Assembly: GCA_035513295.1 (NCBI GenBank)
Contig: DATKCH010000103.1
Location: 4,439-68,438 of the forward strand
Source of the DNA: DATHRK01 sp035513295
GTDB lineage: Bacteria > Gemmatimonadota > Gemmatimonadetes > Longimicrobiales > RSA9
Direction: 5' to 3'
DNA: 64,000 nt
Part shown: piece after piece, positions 41,606 to 50,574 of the stretch
How positions within the stretch are numbered: the first letter of the stretch is position 1
Layout of the letters: each line of letters starts with the position of its first letter
Program-made: the position numbers and the translations under genes
The notes under the pieces: model-generated
Told to the model about the DNA's origin: nothing
What the model saw: the letters and a program-made list of their open reading frames with translations, nothing else
Databases searched by the model: none

Positions 41606-42549
41606 TGCGAAACCCCGGAGGCTCCCCCGCGGCGGTGCGCTGCCGCGGCCTGGTCAAGCGGTACGGCGAGCTCGTCGCGGTGGACGGGCTGGATCTGGAC
41701 GTGGCCGCGGGCGAGTGCTTCGGATTGCTGGGGCCCAACGGCGCGGGGAAGACCACGACGGTGGAGGTGCTGGAGGGCCTGCTCGAGCCCGACGAAGGCG
41801 AGATCGAGATCCTCGGCATGCGATGGAGCTCCCACGAGAGGGAGCTGCGCCGCTCGATCGGCATCCAGCTCCAGGACACCCGCCTGCCCGACAAGCTCAC
41901 CGTCGCCGAGACGATTCGCCTGTTTCGAAGCTTCTACCCCGGGGGCCCCGACGTCGACGACGTCATCGCGCGCGTGCAGCTGCAGGAGAAGCGGGACGCC
42001 TGGGTGCGCAAACTCTCGGGGGGGCAGCGGCAGCGCCTCGCGGTCGCGTGCGCGCTGGTGGGGTCCCCGCGCATCCTGTTCCTCGACGAGCCGACCACCG
42101 GGCTCGATCCCCAGAGCCGCCGAGCCCTATGGGGCCTGGTCGAGGACTTCCGCGGCGCCGGTGGCACCGTCGTACTGACGACGCACTACATGGACGAGGC
42201 AGCGCGCCTGTGCGACCGACTCGCGATCATCGACCACGGCAGGGTCATCGCGCAGGGATCGCCGCGCGACCTCGTGGCCTCGCTCGGCGCCGAGCAGGTG
42301 GTGGAGTTCTCGTTGGCGTCGGGCGAGGCCCCTCCGGAGCACGAGCTGGCGGCGCTCCCGGGCGTTTCGGGTGTGCGCGGCAACGGCGCCAGCTGGGCGC
42401 TGACGGTGCACGCCGTCCACGTGACCGTACCCGCTCTGCTCGCGCGCCTCGCGCGGGAGGGGTCGGACCTCGCGCGGCTGGCCACGCACGACGCGACGCT
42501 GGAGGACGTGTTCGTGCACCTGACCGGGCGGAGCCTGCGCGATGCGTAG
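41605..42549 (+). CDS. ABC transporter ATP-binding protein (ABC-2 exporter type)
   Basis: A 314-residue ATPase from the GTG at 41605 that overlaps the mscL stop; a GTG at 41635 is an alternative. All motifs are present: Walker A GPNGAGKTTTVE, Q-loop, LSGGQRQRLAVACAL, Walker B ILFLDEPTTGLDPQ and the H-loop TTHYMDEA. The C-terminal region fits the DrrA/NatA-like group. Its permease partner follows with an eight-base overlap. Substrate unknown: drug, lipid or polysaccharide precursor. Confidence 0.95.
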   Translation: MRNPGGSPAAVRCRGLVKRYGELVAVDGLDLDVAAGECFGLLGPNGAGKTTTVEVLEGLLEPDEGEIEILGMRWSSHERELRRSIGIQLQDTRLPDKLTVAETIRLFRSFYPGGPDVDDVIARVQLQEKRDAWVRKLSGGQRQRLAVACALVGSPRILFLDEPTTGLDPQSRRALWGLVEDFRGAGGTVVLTTHYMDEAARLCDRLAIIDHGRVIAQGSPRDLVASLGAEQVVEFSLASGEAPPEHELAALPGVSGVRGNGASWALTVHAVHVTVPALLARLAREGSDLARLATHDATLEDVFVHLTGRSLRDA

Positions 42550-43573
42550 CTCGCTGTGGCAGCTCACGCTCACCCGGCTGCGGGAGTTCGTGCGCGAACC
42601 GGAGGCCGTGTTCTGGACCTTCGTGTTCCCGATCGTCCTCGCGCTCCTGCTGGGGTTCGCGTTCTCGAGCCGGGGAGACCAGGACGTGCACGTCGGCGTG
42701 CGGGACGGCGCGGGCGCGGCGGCGGTGGTCGCCGCCCTGGAGGACGTCGCGGGAGTGCGCGTGCGGCTGCTGGACGAGGAGGAGTCCGCCGCGGCGCTCC
42801 GGCGCGGACGCGTGGCCCTCGTCGTCGTGCCCGGCGCCGCAGGCGTCACGTACCGGCAGGACCCGACGGCGCCCGGGGCGCGCGAGGCCAGGCTCGTCGT
42901 CGACGACGCGCTCCAGCGCGGCGCCGGCCGGCGCGACCCCGTGCGGGCCAGCCTGGAGCGCGTAGAAGAGCGGGGATCGCGCTACATCGACTTCCTGATT
43001 CCGGGCCTCATCGGGCTCAATCTCCTGAGCACGGGTCTGTGGGGCGTCGGCTACACCGTCGTACGGATGCGCGCCGGACACCTCCTCAAGCGGTACATGG
43101 CGACGCCCATGAGACGCTGGGAGTTCATGGCGTCGTTCCTGCTCGGGCGCCTCGTGTTCCTGGCGGTGGAGATCGCCGCGATCCTGCTGTTCGCGCGGCT
43201 GGTCTTCGGCGTCGAGGTGCGCGGCAGCCTGGCGTTGGTCGCCGCATTCGGGGTGCTCGGGGCGATCGTGTTCACATCGTTCGGCCTGCTGGTAGCCAGC
43301 CGCGCCCGGACCACCGAGGGCATCGCCGGCATCATGAACCTGGTCGCGGTCCCGATGTGGATCCTGTCCGGGGTCTTCTTCAGCTACGAGCGCTTCCCGG
43401 ATTGGACCCACGGCGCGATCCGTGCATTGCCGTTGACCCCCCTGGTGGACGGGCTGCGGGCCGTGATCAACGAGGGCGCGACGGCCCTGGATACCGCTCC
43501 GGCGATCGCCGTCCTGGGCGCCTGGGGGTTGGTCGCGTTCGGTTCCTCGATGCTGCTCTTCCGGTGGCGTTAG
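42542..43573 (+). CDS. ABC-2 type transporter permease
   Basis: A 343-residue integral membrane protein: a first membrane segment (VFWTFVFPIVLALLLGFAF), a soluble extracytoplasmic domain (about 45-140), and five C-terminal helices (about 150-340) with the ABC-2 permease motif VGYTVVRMRAGHLLKRYMATPM. It overlaps the ATPase stop by 8 bases and forms with it a two-component exporter. Substrate unknown. Confidence 0.93.
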   Translation: MRSSLWQLTLTRLREFVREPEAVFWTFVFPIVLALLLGFAFSSRGDQDVHVGVRDGAGAAAVVAALEDVAGVRVRLLDEEESAAALRRGRVALVVVPGAAGVTYRQDPTAPGAREARLVVDDALQRGAGRRDPVRASLERVEERGSRYIDFLIPGLIGLNLLSTGLWGVGYTVVRMRAGHLLKRYMATPMRRWEFMASFLLGRLVFLAVEIAAILLFARLVFGVEVRGSLALVAAFGVLGAIVFTSFGLLVASRARTTEGIAGIMNLVAVPMWILSGVFFSYERFPDWTHGAIRALPLTPLVDGLRAVINEGATALDTAPAIAVLGAWGLVAFGSSMLLFRWR

Positions 43574-43581
43574 CGGGGCAA

Positions 43582-44052
43582 ATGACGAAGATCGGAATCA
43601 TCAGCGACACCCACGGGAGGATTCCGGCGCGGGCGCTCGAAGCGCTGCGGGGCGTCGACCGGATCCTGCACGCCGGCGACATCGGCGACCCGGGCCTGCT
43701 CGCCGAGCTGGAGGCCGTGGCGCCGGTGACGGCGGTCCACGGCAACATGGACGGCCCCGAGCTGCGCGATACGGTGCCCGCCGAGGCGGTGATCGAAACC
43801 GACGGCCGCACCATCGTGCTCATGCACGGCGACGCCCTGCGCGACCAGAGCGTCGCGACGTTCCGCGCGGCGCGCCCCGAGGCGGACATGGTCGTGCACG
43901 GGCACACGCACCGGGTCCGGGTCGAACGCGACGAGCTCCCGTGGGTGGTGAATCCGGGATCGGCCGGGGACCCCCGAAAGGGTGACCCGCCCACCGTCGC
44001 GATCGTGCGCATCGAAGATGGCGAGATGGAGGTCGACATCGTCGCGCTGTAA
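43582..44052 (+). CDS. YfcE/MJ0936-family metallophosphoesterase
   Basis: A 156-residue calcineurin-like phosphoesterase. Metal-binding motifs in order: IISDTHG, ILHAGDIGD, VHGNMD, VLMHGD and VHGHTH. These proteins cleave phosphodiesters in vitro; the physiological substrate is not known. ATG at 43582, 8 bases after the permease stop. It may be co-transcribed with the ABC genes. Confidence 0.92.
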   Translation: MTKIGIISDTHGRIPARALEALRGVDRILHAGDIGDPGLLAELEAVAPVTAVHGNMDGPELRDTVPAEAVIETDGRTIVLMHGDALRDQSVATFRAARPEADMVVHGHTHRVRVERDELPWVVNPGSAGDPRKGDPPTVAIVRIEDGEMEVDIVAL

Positions 44053-44202
44053 GCGAGCCCGCCGCGCGCCGGACGGCGCCGTGAAACCAGCACGCGAGCG
44101 CGCCGTAGTGTGGAGCGAGAAAGAGGATCGCGCCCCTCGGCAGGGGTTGTTCGACAAGATCCCCGCGCGCCCGGTGGGGTCGTGGCGGGAGGAGAGACCG
44201 AC

Positions 44203-44406
44203 ATGGCAATGAGAGCCGTCGCAATCGGAGGTACGGCGATCCTGGCGATCGTTGGACTCAAGATCGTCATGGCGCTGCTCGGGATGGTCGTGGGGCTGCT
44301 CAGCTTCGTGGTCTTCACCGTCCTGCCGCTCGCGCTCATCGGCTACCTGATCTACAAGGTGTTCTGCTGGGCGCGTCCCAAGGACACGCTCGAGGAGGCG
44401 CCCTGA
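44203..44406 (+). CDS. Small membrane protein
   Basis: A 67-residue protein with a good ribosome-binding site (GGAGGA, about 9 bases before the ATG at 44203). Two hydrophobic stretches form one long membrane-spanning region or a helical hairpin (AVAIGGTAILAIVGLKIVM, then LLSFVVFTVLPLALIGYLIY), ending in a short charged tail. It is the last gene before a strong terminator and is separated from the phosphodiesterase gene by 150 bases. Function unknown. Confidence 0.75.
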   Translation: MAMRAVAIGGTAILAIVGLKIVMALLGMVVGLLSFVVFTVLPLALIGYLIYKVFCWARPKDTLEEAP

Positions 44407-44441
44407 CGGGTGCCGCGTGAAGGCGAGGCCCTGAAAGGCGG

Positions 44442-44474
44442 AGGGGCCGGCCCGGCGGGGTCGGCCCCTCTTTT
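44442..44474 (+). terminator. Intrinsic terminator after the small membrane protein gene
   Basis: Stem AGGGGCCG / CGGCCCCT with a GC-rich loop, followed by CTTTT. A Rho-independent terminator in the 84-base gap between convergent genes. On the minus strand the stem is followed only by CCGCCTTTC, so its effect on the opposite gene is weaker. Confidence 0.8.
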
Positions 44475-44490
44475 CGCGTCCGGGCCCCGG

Positions 44491-45708
44491 TCAGTAGCGT
44501 GGCGCTTCGCCGGCGGAGGCGGTCAGGGCGGCCGCGGGTTTCGGGGCGCCGCTCGGCGCGCGCAGGCGGCCGCGCGGCGCGGAGCCGCGGAGGGGCTCGA
44601 GGCGCTCGCGCTCCTCGGGGTTGCGCTCGAACCAGCGCAGAACCAGCCGGAGCTCCGCCAGCCGCTCCGCGTCGAAGTCGTGGAGCGGGGGCAGCCGCTG
44701 GCGCGCGAGCCGGGCGACGCGCGCCCGCAGGCGACCTTCACCGGCGGCGTCCTGCGGGGCGGGCAGCTCCTCCGCGATCGTGCCGCGCACGAGCAGGTAG
44801 ACGCGATCCTCGCCCCCGAACCCCGGCACCCGGTACACGACGGACAGCTCGCGGCTCTCGCGGCGCAGGATCCGGAGCTGGTCGCGCAGCTTGCGCAGGC
44901 GCTCGCGCCGATCCCGCAGCAGCGCGGCGTGCTCGAACATCATGCGCGCGGCGGCGCCGCGCATGCGCGCCTCGAGGTTCCGCAGCGGCGCGTCCGAGCG
45001 GCCTTCCAGGAACGCCCGCGCCTCCTCCACGCGCGCCCGGTACTCCGCCTCCCCGCAGCCGCGCGCGCAGGGCGCGAGGCACCGGTCCAGCTCCGCGCGC
45101 ACGCATTCCGGGTACAGCGCCAGCTGGAAGAGCTCCGCCTGGTCGCGGTAGCGGGTGGGCGTGCTCGGCGGGCAGTCGCGCAGGCCGAGCAGGTCGGCGA
45201 GTTCGCGCGTCCCGCGGCGCACGGCGGCCCGCCCCCGCAGCGGCCCGTAGTAGGTGCCGCCGTCCGCCACCACCCTCGTCGTCACCGCCAGGCGCGGAGC
45301 CGCCTCGGGGGTCACCTTGACGAAGGAGTAACCCGGGTCGCGGCGGTGCTGCACGTTGAGCGGCGGCTGCGCCTCGCGGATGAGGCGCATCTCGCGCAGC
45401 AGCGCTGCGAACTCGCTGGGCTGCGGCTCCCAGTCGATGCGCTCCGTCCTGCGCAGGACCTGCGCCGACTTTTCGCTCGTGCGACCGCGGAAATAGGACA
45501 GCAGCCGGCTCCGGACGCGCACCGACTTTCCCACGTATACGAGCGCGCCCTCGGCGTCGTACATCCGGTAGATCCCGGGGCGGTTCTCCGCGTCCGCCCT
45601 CACCTGCGCGCGCAGCCGTCGCAGCCGGCGCCCCATCGGGGTGCCGGAGGCAGCGCAGCCGAGCAGACGCGGATCCCCGTTCCGGGCCGTGACGCCGCGG
45701 CCGCTCAT
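44491..45708 (-). CDS. UvrC-like GIY-YIG nuclease lacking the C-terminal endonuclease
   Basis: A 405-residue protein with the N-terminal half of UvrC: GIY-YIG nuclease (about residues 42-120, PGIYRMYDAEGALVYVGKS with the catalytic Arg region), the Cys-rich CVRAELDRCLAPCARGCGEA, and the UVR helices (MMFEHAALLRDRRERLRKLR). The RNase H-like 5' nuclease and the HhH2 domain of full UvrC are absent; after about residue 300 the protein differs and ends in a Pro/Ala-rich tail. This is the architecture of Cho-like or UvrC-like repair nucleases, which make only the 3' incision. ATG at 45708 overlaps the mutM stop (ATGA). Confidence 0.85.
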   Translation of the reverse strand: MSGRGVTARNGDPRLLGCAASGTPMGRRLRRLRAQVRADAENRPGIYRMYDAEGALVYVGKSVRVRSRLLSYFRGRTSEKSAQVLRRTERIDWEPQPSEFAALLREMRLIREAQPPLNVQHRRDPGYSFVKVTPEAAPRLAVTTRVVADGGTYYGPLRGRAAVRRGTRELADLLGLRDCPPSTPTRYRDQAELFQLALYPECVRAELDRCLAPCARGCGEAEYRARVEEARAFLEGRSDAPLRNLEARMRGAAARMMFEHAALLRDRRERLRKLRDQLRILRRESRELSVVYRVPGFGGEDRVYLLVRGTIAEELPAPQDAAGEGRLRARVARLARQRLPPLHDFDAERLAELRLVLRWFERNPEERERLEPLRGSAPRGRLRAPSGAPKPAAALTASAGEAPRY

Positions 45709-46526
45709 CGCTGGCACCGCGGGCAGTAGAAGGCCGACCGGTTGGTGAGCACCACGCGCTTGATCGGAGTGGAGCACGTCGGGCAGGGTTCGCCCTCCCT
45801 TCCGTAGACCGTGAGCCGGGGCTGGAACCCGCCGATCTGGCCGCCGCCGCCGAGGTAATCGCGCAGCGTCGTGCCGCGCGCCTCCACGGCCCGCCGCAGC
45901 ACGTCGCGCAGGCCTATCCGGAGCGCGTCGGCTTCGCGTCGCCGGAGCGAGCGCGCGCCGCGCCGTGGGCGCACGCCCGCGAGAAACAGCGCCTCGTTCG
46001 CGTAGATGTTCCCGACTCCCGCCACGAAGCGCTGGTCGAGCAGCCGGTTCCGGATCGGTGTTCGCGAACGGCGCACCAGCTTCCAGAAGGCGTCCGGGGT
46101 GAAGCCCTCCGAAAGCGGTTCGAGCCCGAGCGACGCGTCGCGCACGGACCACGCCGACGGCTCCAGCACCTCGATCCGCCCGAATCTGCGGGTGTCGTCG
46201 AACAGCAGGTCGCGCCCGCCGTCCAGCGCGAAGCGGGCGGCGACGTGGTTCATCTGCCGGGCGTTCGGCGCGTCCGAGGTGATCAGCCGGCCGGTCATGC
46301 CGAGGTTGACCAGGACGCGGCCGCCGTCGTCCAGTTCGAACACGACGTTCTTGCCGCGGCGGCCGATCCGGGTCAGGCGCCGGCCGCGCAGTCGGCGTCC
46401 CAGGCGCGCGGGATCGGTTCCGGCCAGGATGTCGGGGCGGAAGACCGATACGGAGCGTACGCGGGCTCCCTCGATGCGCTCGCGCAGGTCGGCGGCGATC
46501 GTCTCGGCCTCGGGGAGCTCGGGCAT
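45705..46526 (-). CDS. mutM: Formamidopyrimidine-DNA glycosylase
   Basis: Removes 8-oxoguanine and FaPy lesions and nicks the abasic site. 273 residues starting MPELPEAET (Pro1 nucleophile and Glu2). Further signatures: GRRGKNVVFEL (helix-two-turn-helix entry with the lysine), VAGVGNIYANEALF, and the C-terminal zinc finger CPTCSTPIKRVV ... FYCPRCQR. The gene is coupled downstream to a UvrC-like nuclease and preceded by purD. Base-excision and UvrC-type functions in one operon suggest oxidative DNA repair. Confidence 0.97.
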   Translation of the reverse strand: MPELPEAETIAADLRERIEGARVRSVSVFRPDILAGTDPARLGRRLRGRRLTRIGRRGKNVVFELDDGGRVLVNLGMTGRLITSDAPNARQMNHVAARFALDGGRDLLFDDTRRFGRIEVLEPSAWSVRDASLGLEPLSEGFTPDAFWKLVRRSRTPIRNRLLDQRFVAGVGNIYANEALFLAGVRPRRGARSLRRREADALRIGLRDVLRRAVEARGTTLRDYLGGGGQIGGFQPRLTVYGREGEPCPTCSTPIKRVVLTNRSAFYCPRCQR

Positions 46527-46541
46527 GCCGCAGCGCTGGCG

Positions 46542-47960
46542 TCAGGAGCTCGCCGGCGGCTCGGCCGCCCTGGCGGCGTGGGCCGCTTCCGCCTCCCCGT
46601 GCCCCGCGGTCCCGGCCTCCACACGGCCCGCTTCGGCCTGCCGGGCCAGTTCGCGCCACCCGATGTCGGCGCGGTACTGCTTGCCGTCGAACGCGATGCG
46701 CTCGGCGGCGGCGCGGCTCCGCCGGGCGGCTTCGGCCAGGGTCGGGGCGACCGCGGTCACCGCCAGCACGCGCCCGCCCGCGGTCACGAGCACGCCGTCA
46801 TCGACGCGCGTGCCCGCGTGGAAGAGGATCAGCGCGCGGGCGTCCGAGCCGTCGTGTCCGCCCTCGGCGCCGTCCTCCGAGCCGACGATCTTTGCCGGTT
46901 CCGCCGGAATCGAGATCGGGACGCCCTTCTCCGAGGACGCGGGGTAGCCGCGGCTCGCGAGCACCGTGGTGAGCGCCGAGTCGGGCCGCCACGCGAGCTC
47001 GTGCCCGGCGAGCGATCCGCCGCGCGCCACCTCCAGCATCGGCTCGAGCAGCTGGCCGGACAGGAGCGGCAGCACCACCTGGGTCTCCGGGTCCCCGAAG
47101 CGGCAGTTGAACTCCACCACTTTCGGGCCCTCGGGAGTAAGCATCAGCCCGGCGTAGAGGAGGCCCCGGAAGGGCGCGCCGTCGTCGGCCAGGGCCGCGA
47201 TGGTCGGCGCGAGGATCTCCTCGTCGACGCGCCTGCGCAGCGCGTCCGTCGCGAGCGAGACGGGGGCGTAAGCACCCATGCCGCCGGTGTTGGGTCCGGT
47301 GTCGCCCTCGCCGATCCGCTTGTGGTCCTGCGCGGGAAGCATCGCCAGGGCTCGCTCGCCGTCCGCGAGCGCGAACACCGAGAGCTCCTCGCCCTCCATG
47401 AACTCCTCCAGCACCACTTCGGTGCCCGCCTCCCCGAACGCGTGCTCGGCGAGCATCGCGCGCGCCGCCTGCTCGGCCTCCGCGACGGTCTCGCACACGA
47501 CCGCGCCCTTGCCGGCCGCGAGCCCCGACGCCTTCACCACGATCGGCGCGCCGTGCTCGCGGATGTGGGCGAGAGCGTCCTCCAGCGCACCGACGGTGAC
47601 GTGCCTGGCGGTGGGCACGCCCGCGCGTCGCAGCAGGCGCTTCGCGTACGCCTTGGAGGATTCGATGCGCGCGGCCGCCGCGGTGGGGCCGAACGCGGCC
47701 ACGCCGCGGGCCTCGAGGGCGTCGGCCAGGCCCGCCGCGAGGGGCCCTTCCGGGCCCACTACCACCAGGTCCGCGGACCGGTCGGCGGCCCAGGCCGCGA
47801 TCGCCGGGGCGTCGGTCGGGTCGAGCGGGAGCTTGCGCGCGAGCCCCCCGGTGCCGCCGTTCCCGCGCGTGATCCAGAACTCCGCGTCGGGCGCGTCGAG
47901 GCGGAGTTTCCAGAGGAGAGCGTGCTCGCGCCCTCCGTTGCCGACGATGAGGATCTTCAC
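46542..47960 (-). CDS. purD: Phosphoribosylamine-glycine ligase
   Basis: ATP-grasp enzyme of de novo purine synthesis, forming glycinamide ribonucleotide. 472 residues, longer than the usual 420 or so because of an Ala/Glu-rich C-terminal extension of about 40 residues. MKILIVGNGGREHALLWKL opens the N-terminal fold; VVVGPEGPLAAGLAD, the ATP-grasp region (VVKASGLAAGKGAVV), TGGMGAYAP and FNCRFGDPETQ are all present. Its own promoter is at 48044-48072. Confidence 0.95.
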   Translation of the reverse strand: MKILIVGNGGREHALLWKLRLDAPDAEFWITRGNGGTGGLARKLPLDPTDAPAIAAWAADRSADLVVVGPEGPLAAGLADALEARGVAAFGPTAAAARIESSKAYAKRLLRRAGVPTARHVTVGALEDALAHIREHGAPIVVKASGLAAGKGAVVCETVAEAEQAARAMLAEHAFGEAGTEVVLEEFMEGEELSVFALADGERALAMLPAQDHKRIGEGDTGPNTGGMGAYAPVSLATDALRRRVDEEILAPTIAALADDGAPFRGLLYAGLMLTPEGPKVVEFNCRFGDPETQVVLPLLSGQLLEPMLEVARGGSLAGHELAWRPDSALTTVLASRGYPASSEKGVPISIPAEPAKIVGSEDGAEGGHDGSDARALILFHAGTRVDDGVLVTAGGRVLAVTAVAPTLAEAARRSRAAAERIAFDGKQYRADIGWRELARQAEAGRVEAGTAGHGEAEAAHAARAAEPPASS

Positions 47961-48043
47961 CGCGTGCCGATCGGTCCGGGCCGGGTGGTCGCCAGGCCGC
48001 GCGCCGCGCCTCCAGTGGCGCGCGGGACGCGGAATCTTCGGGA

Positions 48044-48072
48044 AGTCTACGGGTCGGTTGCGGGAGCGGCAA
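48044..48072 (-). promoter_or_regulatory. Candidate sigma-70-type promoter of purD
   Basis: On the minus strand TTGCCG, 17 bases, TAGACT, about 85 bases before the purD ATG. This is the best -35/-10 pair in the 126-base gap and shares its TTGCCG -35 with the candidate at 18753. Confidence 0.5.
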
Positions 48073-48086
48073 ATCGCGCCGTCTGG

Positions 48087-49634
48087 CTACTCCACCCGCT
48101 CGAACCTCACCCGCAGCATCGTCAGCGCGCTCGCGCGCTCGGCGCCCCCGGGGAACTCGAACTCGACGACCGTGCCGCCGCCGGTAAATTCCACGCGCAG
48201 CTGGTCGGCCGCGCCGTCGTAGACTTCCACGTCGCTCTCGGCCAGGCCGAGCGAGGCGTGGAGCCGTCCGCCGCGCACCTCCCAGACGGTGCGACCGAAC
48301 GCCGGGTTCTCGAACACGCCCGCGTACGCCTCGAGCGGGCGCGGCAGCTCCTGCGGCCGGGCGGCTCGCCGCTCCCGGTCGGCGCGGACGGCCGCGCGGC
48401 CGCGCGTGCCTTCGTCGCCCATGCGCGCCAGCAGCTCCTCCTCGCGCTGGGCCAGGTCGGCCACGCCGCGGTAGGCGTCGTACGCGAACGCGGCGATGCC
48501 GGTCGCGAGGACGGATCCCAGGTCGGAATCGTTGACGAGCACGACCGCCCCCAGCCGCTCGTCGGGCAGGAAGGACACGTGCGTGTGAAAGCCCGGAAAC
48601 CCGCCGAAGTGGTGCAGCTGGCGGGACCCGTCGTAGGTGCCGATGTGCCAGCCCAGTCCGTACCCATCGCGGGTGAACGGACCCCACGCGTCGTCGTTCT
48701 CCGCCAGCGTCCGGTGGGCTTCACGGATGGCGGCCCCGGGGACCGCCTGCCTGCCGTCCAGCCGGCCTTCATTCAGGTTGGCGATCAGCCAGCGCGAGAG
48801 ATCCGCCGCGGTGCTGACCACGCCGCCGGCGGCGTGCATGTTGGCGTCGTCCTTGGCGAACGGCCGCGCTTCCCAGCCGTCGGGCTCCCACCCGTACGGC
48901 AGCGCGCGCGCCCGGCGATCGACGCGCGACATGTACGCGGTGGTCGAGGTCATTCCGAGCGGTTCGAAGAGCTCCGCGGCGAGCACCTCCTTCCAGCCGA
49001 TCCCGAGCGCGGCGTCCATCGCCATGCTGGCCACGTTGTAGCCGAGGTTCCCGTACTGGAAGCCGCGCCCCTGGTCGCCGGGCGGCTGGTTCGCCAGGAG
49101 TTCCAAGAGGAGGTCGGGGTCGTGATCGCCCGTGTATGCGGTCCGGACGACGATCGGTCCGCCGTTGTCCAGGCCGTGCGTGTGCGTGAGCAGGTCGCGC
49201 AGGGTGATGGAGTCCGCGGATAGCGGCGCGCGCAGCGTGAGCCCGGGAAGGTAGGACGCGAGCGAGCCGTCCAGGTCGAGTCGATCCTGCGCGTCCAGGA
49301 TCGCGGCCGCCGTGCCGGTGAACGATTTCGTCGAGGAGGCGATGTAGAACGGGGTCTGCGGGGTCACCGGACGCCGCCGGACGACGTCCGCCCAGCCGTA
49401 TCCCTCGAGGAACGCGATTTCGTCTGCCCGCACGACCGCCACGGCGACGCCGGGAGCGAGGTCGATCGCGCGCGCCCGCTCGATGAACGCCTCCAGCGCC
49501 GCCCCGGGCCCGTCCGTGGACGCCCCCTCCGGCGCCAGGGCTGCTCCGGGCGCCGTCTGCGGGGTCTCCTGCGCCTGTCCGGCGCACCCCATGCTGGCCA
49601 CGCACGCCACCGCGATCATCGCCGTCCTGTCCAC
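48087..49634 (-). CDS. Serine hydrolase lipoprotein of the class C beta-lactamase/penicillin-binding fold
   Basis: An exported serine hydrolase, about 515 residues from the GTG at 49634; an ATG at 49619 is possible. The lipobox ASMGC makes a lipoprotein likely. Active-site motifs: SxxK (ASSTKSFTG, with the nucleophile Ser), and the YxN-type YGNLGYN; HTHGLDN matches the esterase EstB/LACTB-like family. A C-terminal lipocalin-like domain (about 420-515) of DUF3471 type follows. The substrate could be a peptide or ester; resistance to beta-lactams is not implied. Its stop is 126 bases from the purD gene. Confidence 0.85.
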   Translation of the reverse strand: MDRTAMIAVACVASMGCAGQAQETPQTAPGAALAPEGASTDGPGAALEAFIERARAIDLAPGVAVAVVRADEIAFLEGYGWADVVRRRPVTPQTPFYIASSTKSFTGTAAAILDAQDRLDLDGSLASYLPGLTLRAPLSADSITLRDLLTHTHGLDNGGPIVVRTAYTGDHDPDLLLELLANQPPGDQGRGFQYGNLGYNVASMAMDAALGIGWKEVLAAELFEPLGMTSTTAYMSRVDRRARALPYGWEPDGWEARPFAKDDANMHAAGGVVSTAADLSRWLIANLNEGRLDGRQAVPGAAIREAHRTLAENDDAWGPFTRDGYGLGWHIGTYDGSRQLHHFGGFPGFHTHVSFLPDERLGAVVLVNDSDLGSVLATGIAAFAYDAYRGVADLAQREEELLARMGDEGTRGRAAVRADRERRAARPQELPRPLEAYAGVFENPAFGRTVWEVRGGRLHASLGLAESDVEVYDGAADQLRVEFTGGGTVVEFEFPGGAERASALTMLRVRFERVE

Positions 49635-49731
49635 GTCTCGCTCCCGCTCCCGACGAAATCGATCCCGCGGCGTCTGCCGGCGGGCGCGAAACGTCAAGGT
49701 AACGCGGGCCGGCGAGGCGGGATTGAACGTA

Positions 49732-50574
49732 TCAAGCGCCGGAGCGCGCGCGCACGACTCGCCGGAGCGCCCCGGGCGTGAGGCCCGTCTCCGCGCGGAC
49801 GGATCGGGTCAGATGGCTCTGATCGCTGAACCCGGACGCGTACGCGACGCGCGCGAGCGGCACCCCGGTTTCGGCGATCAGACGCGCCGCGTGCCTCACC
49901 CGCACCCTGCGCAAGTAGCGGCTGGTGGTGAGTCCGTAGAAGTTCCGGAAGGCGCGGGTCAGGGAGACCGGGTGGACGCCCGCCTCGGAGGCCACCCCCT
50001 CCACGGTCAGCGAGGCCGGAGGAGCATCGTCGATCTCCTGCCGGGCCCGAGCCAGCCACGCGGGTGGGTCACGGTGGCCGGCCGCGCCGCGATCGGCGAG
50101 GAGGGCCGCCAGCGTGTCGTAGACCGCCCACTCCAGCCCGACGCCATCTCCGGGCTCGGCCCTTAGCCCACGCACGACACCCAGGAACGGCGCGGTCGCG
50201 GGACCCGCGTGGACCCAGCGCCATCCCCCGAGGTCGGCGCCCGCACGCCGACCGTCGTCTTGCGCCTCCCGCGGAAGAAGGATTTGCACGGTGCCGAGGC
50301 CTCGGTCCCCGTAGTTATCCGCGTGCTCGACGCCCACGGGCTTCACCACGACGCTCAGCGGCCGGCCGGTTTCCTCGCGCCGGCCGGCCCGCTCGCGCAC
50401 CGATCCGCGCAGTACGAGGGTGACCGAAGCGCCGGGATGCGCGTGGAGGCCCTGCCGGCGGTCGGCCGCGTAGTCGACCTCCGACACCAGGAAGCCGGAC
50501 GTCGTCCGGGCCGTCCGGCCGGCGCCCGGTCCCCGGCGCTCCCCGTTCCGGCGGCCCCGGTCCTCAGCCGGCAT
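49732..50574 (-). CDS. AraC-family transcriptional regulator
   Basis: A 280-residue regulator. N-terminal half: a cupin-like sensor domain (LHAHPGASVTLVLRG is the usual opening, His for metal or effector). C-terminal half: two HTH motifs in the AraC arrangement (VEGVASEAGVHPVSLTRAF and LARVAYASGFSDQSHLTRSVR). It overlaps the MFS transporter gene by 11 bases and is transcribed with it, so it probably regulates the transporter. Effector unknown. Confidence 0.9.
   Translation of the reverse strand: MPAEDRGRRNGERRGPGAGRTARTTSGFLVSEVDYAADRRQGLHAHPGASVTLVLRGSVRERAGRREETGRPLSVVVKPVGVEHADNYGDRGLGTVQILLPREAQDDGRRAGADLGGWRWVHAGPATAPFLGVVRGLRAEPGDGVGLEWAVYDTLAALLADRGAAGHRDPPAWLARARQEIDDAPPASLTVEGVASEAGVHPVSLTRAFRNFYGLTTSRYLRRVRVRHAARLIAETGVPLARVAYASGFSDQSHLTRSVRAETGLTPGALRRVVRARSGA

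Noticed and set aside
46245..49223. A 992-residue plus-strand frame across purD and the serine hydrolase gene
   Set aside because: Low-complexity composition, no motifs, and it overlaps mutM, purD and a beta-lactamase-fold gene, all with clear signatures.
48087..49634. A beta-lactamase resistance gene
   Set aside because: The SxxK fold is shared with esterases and peptidases, and the lipobox and C-terminal lipocalin-like domain suggest a different role. No resistance claim is supported.
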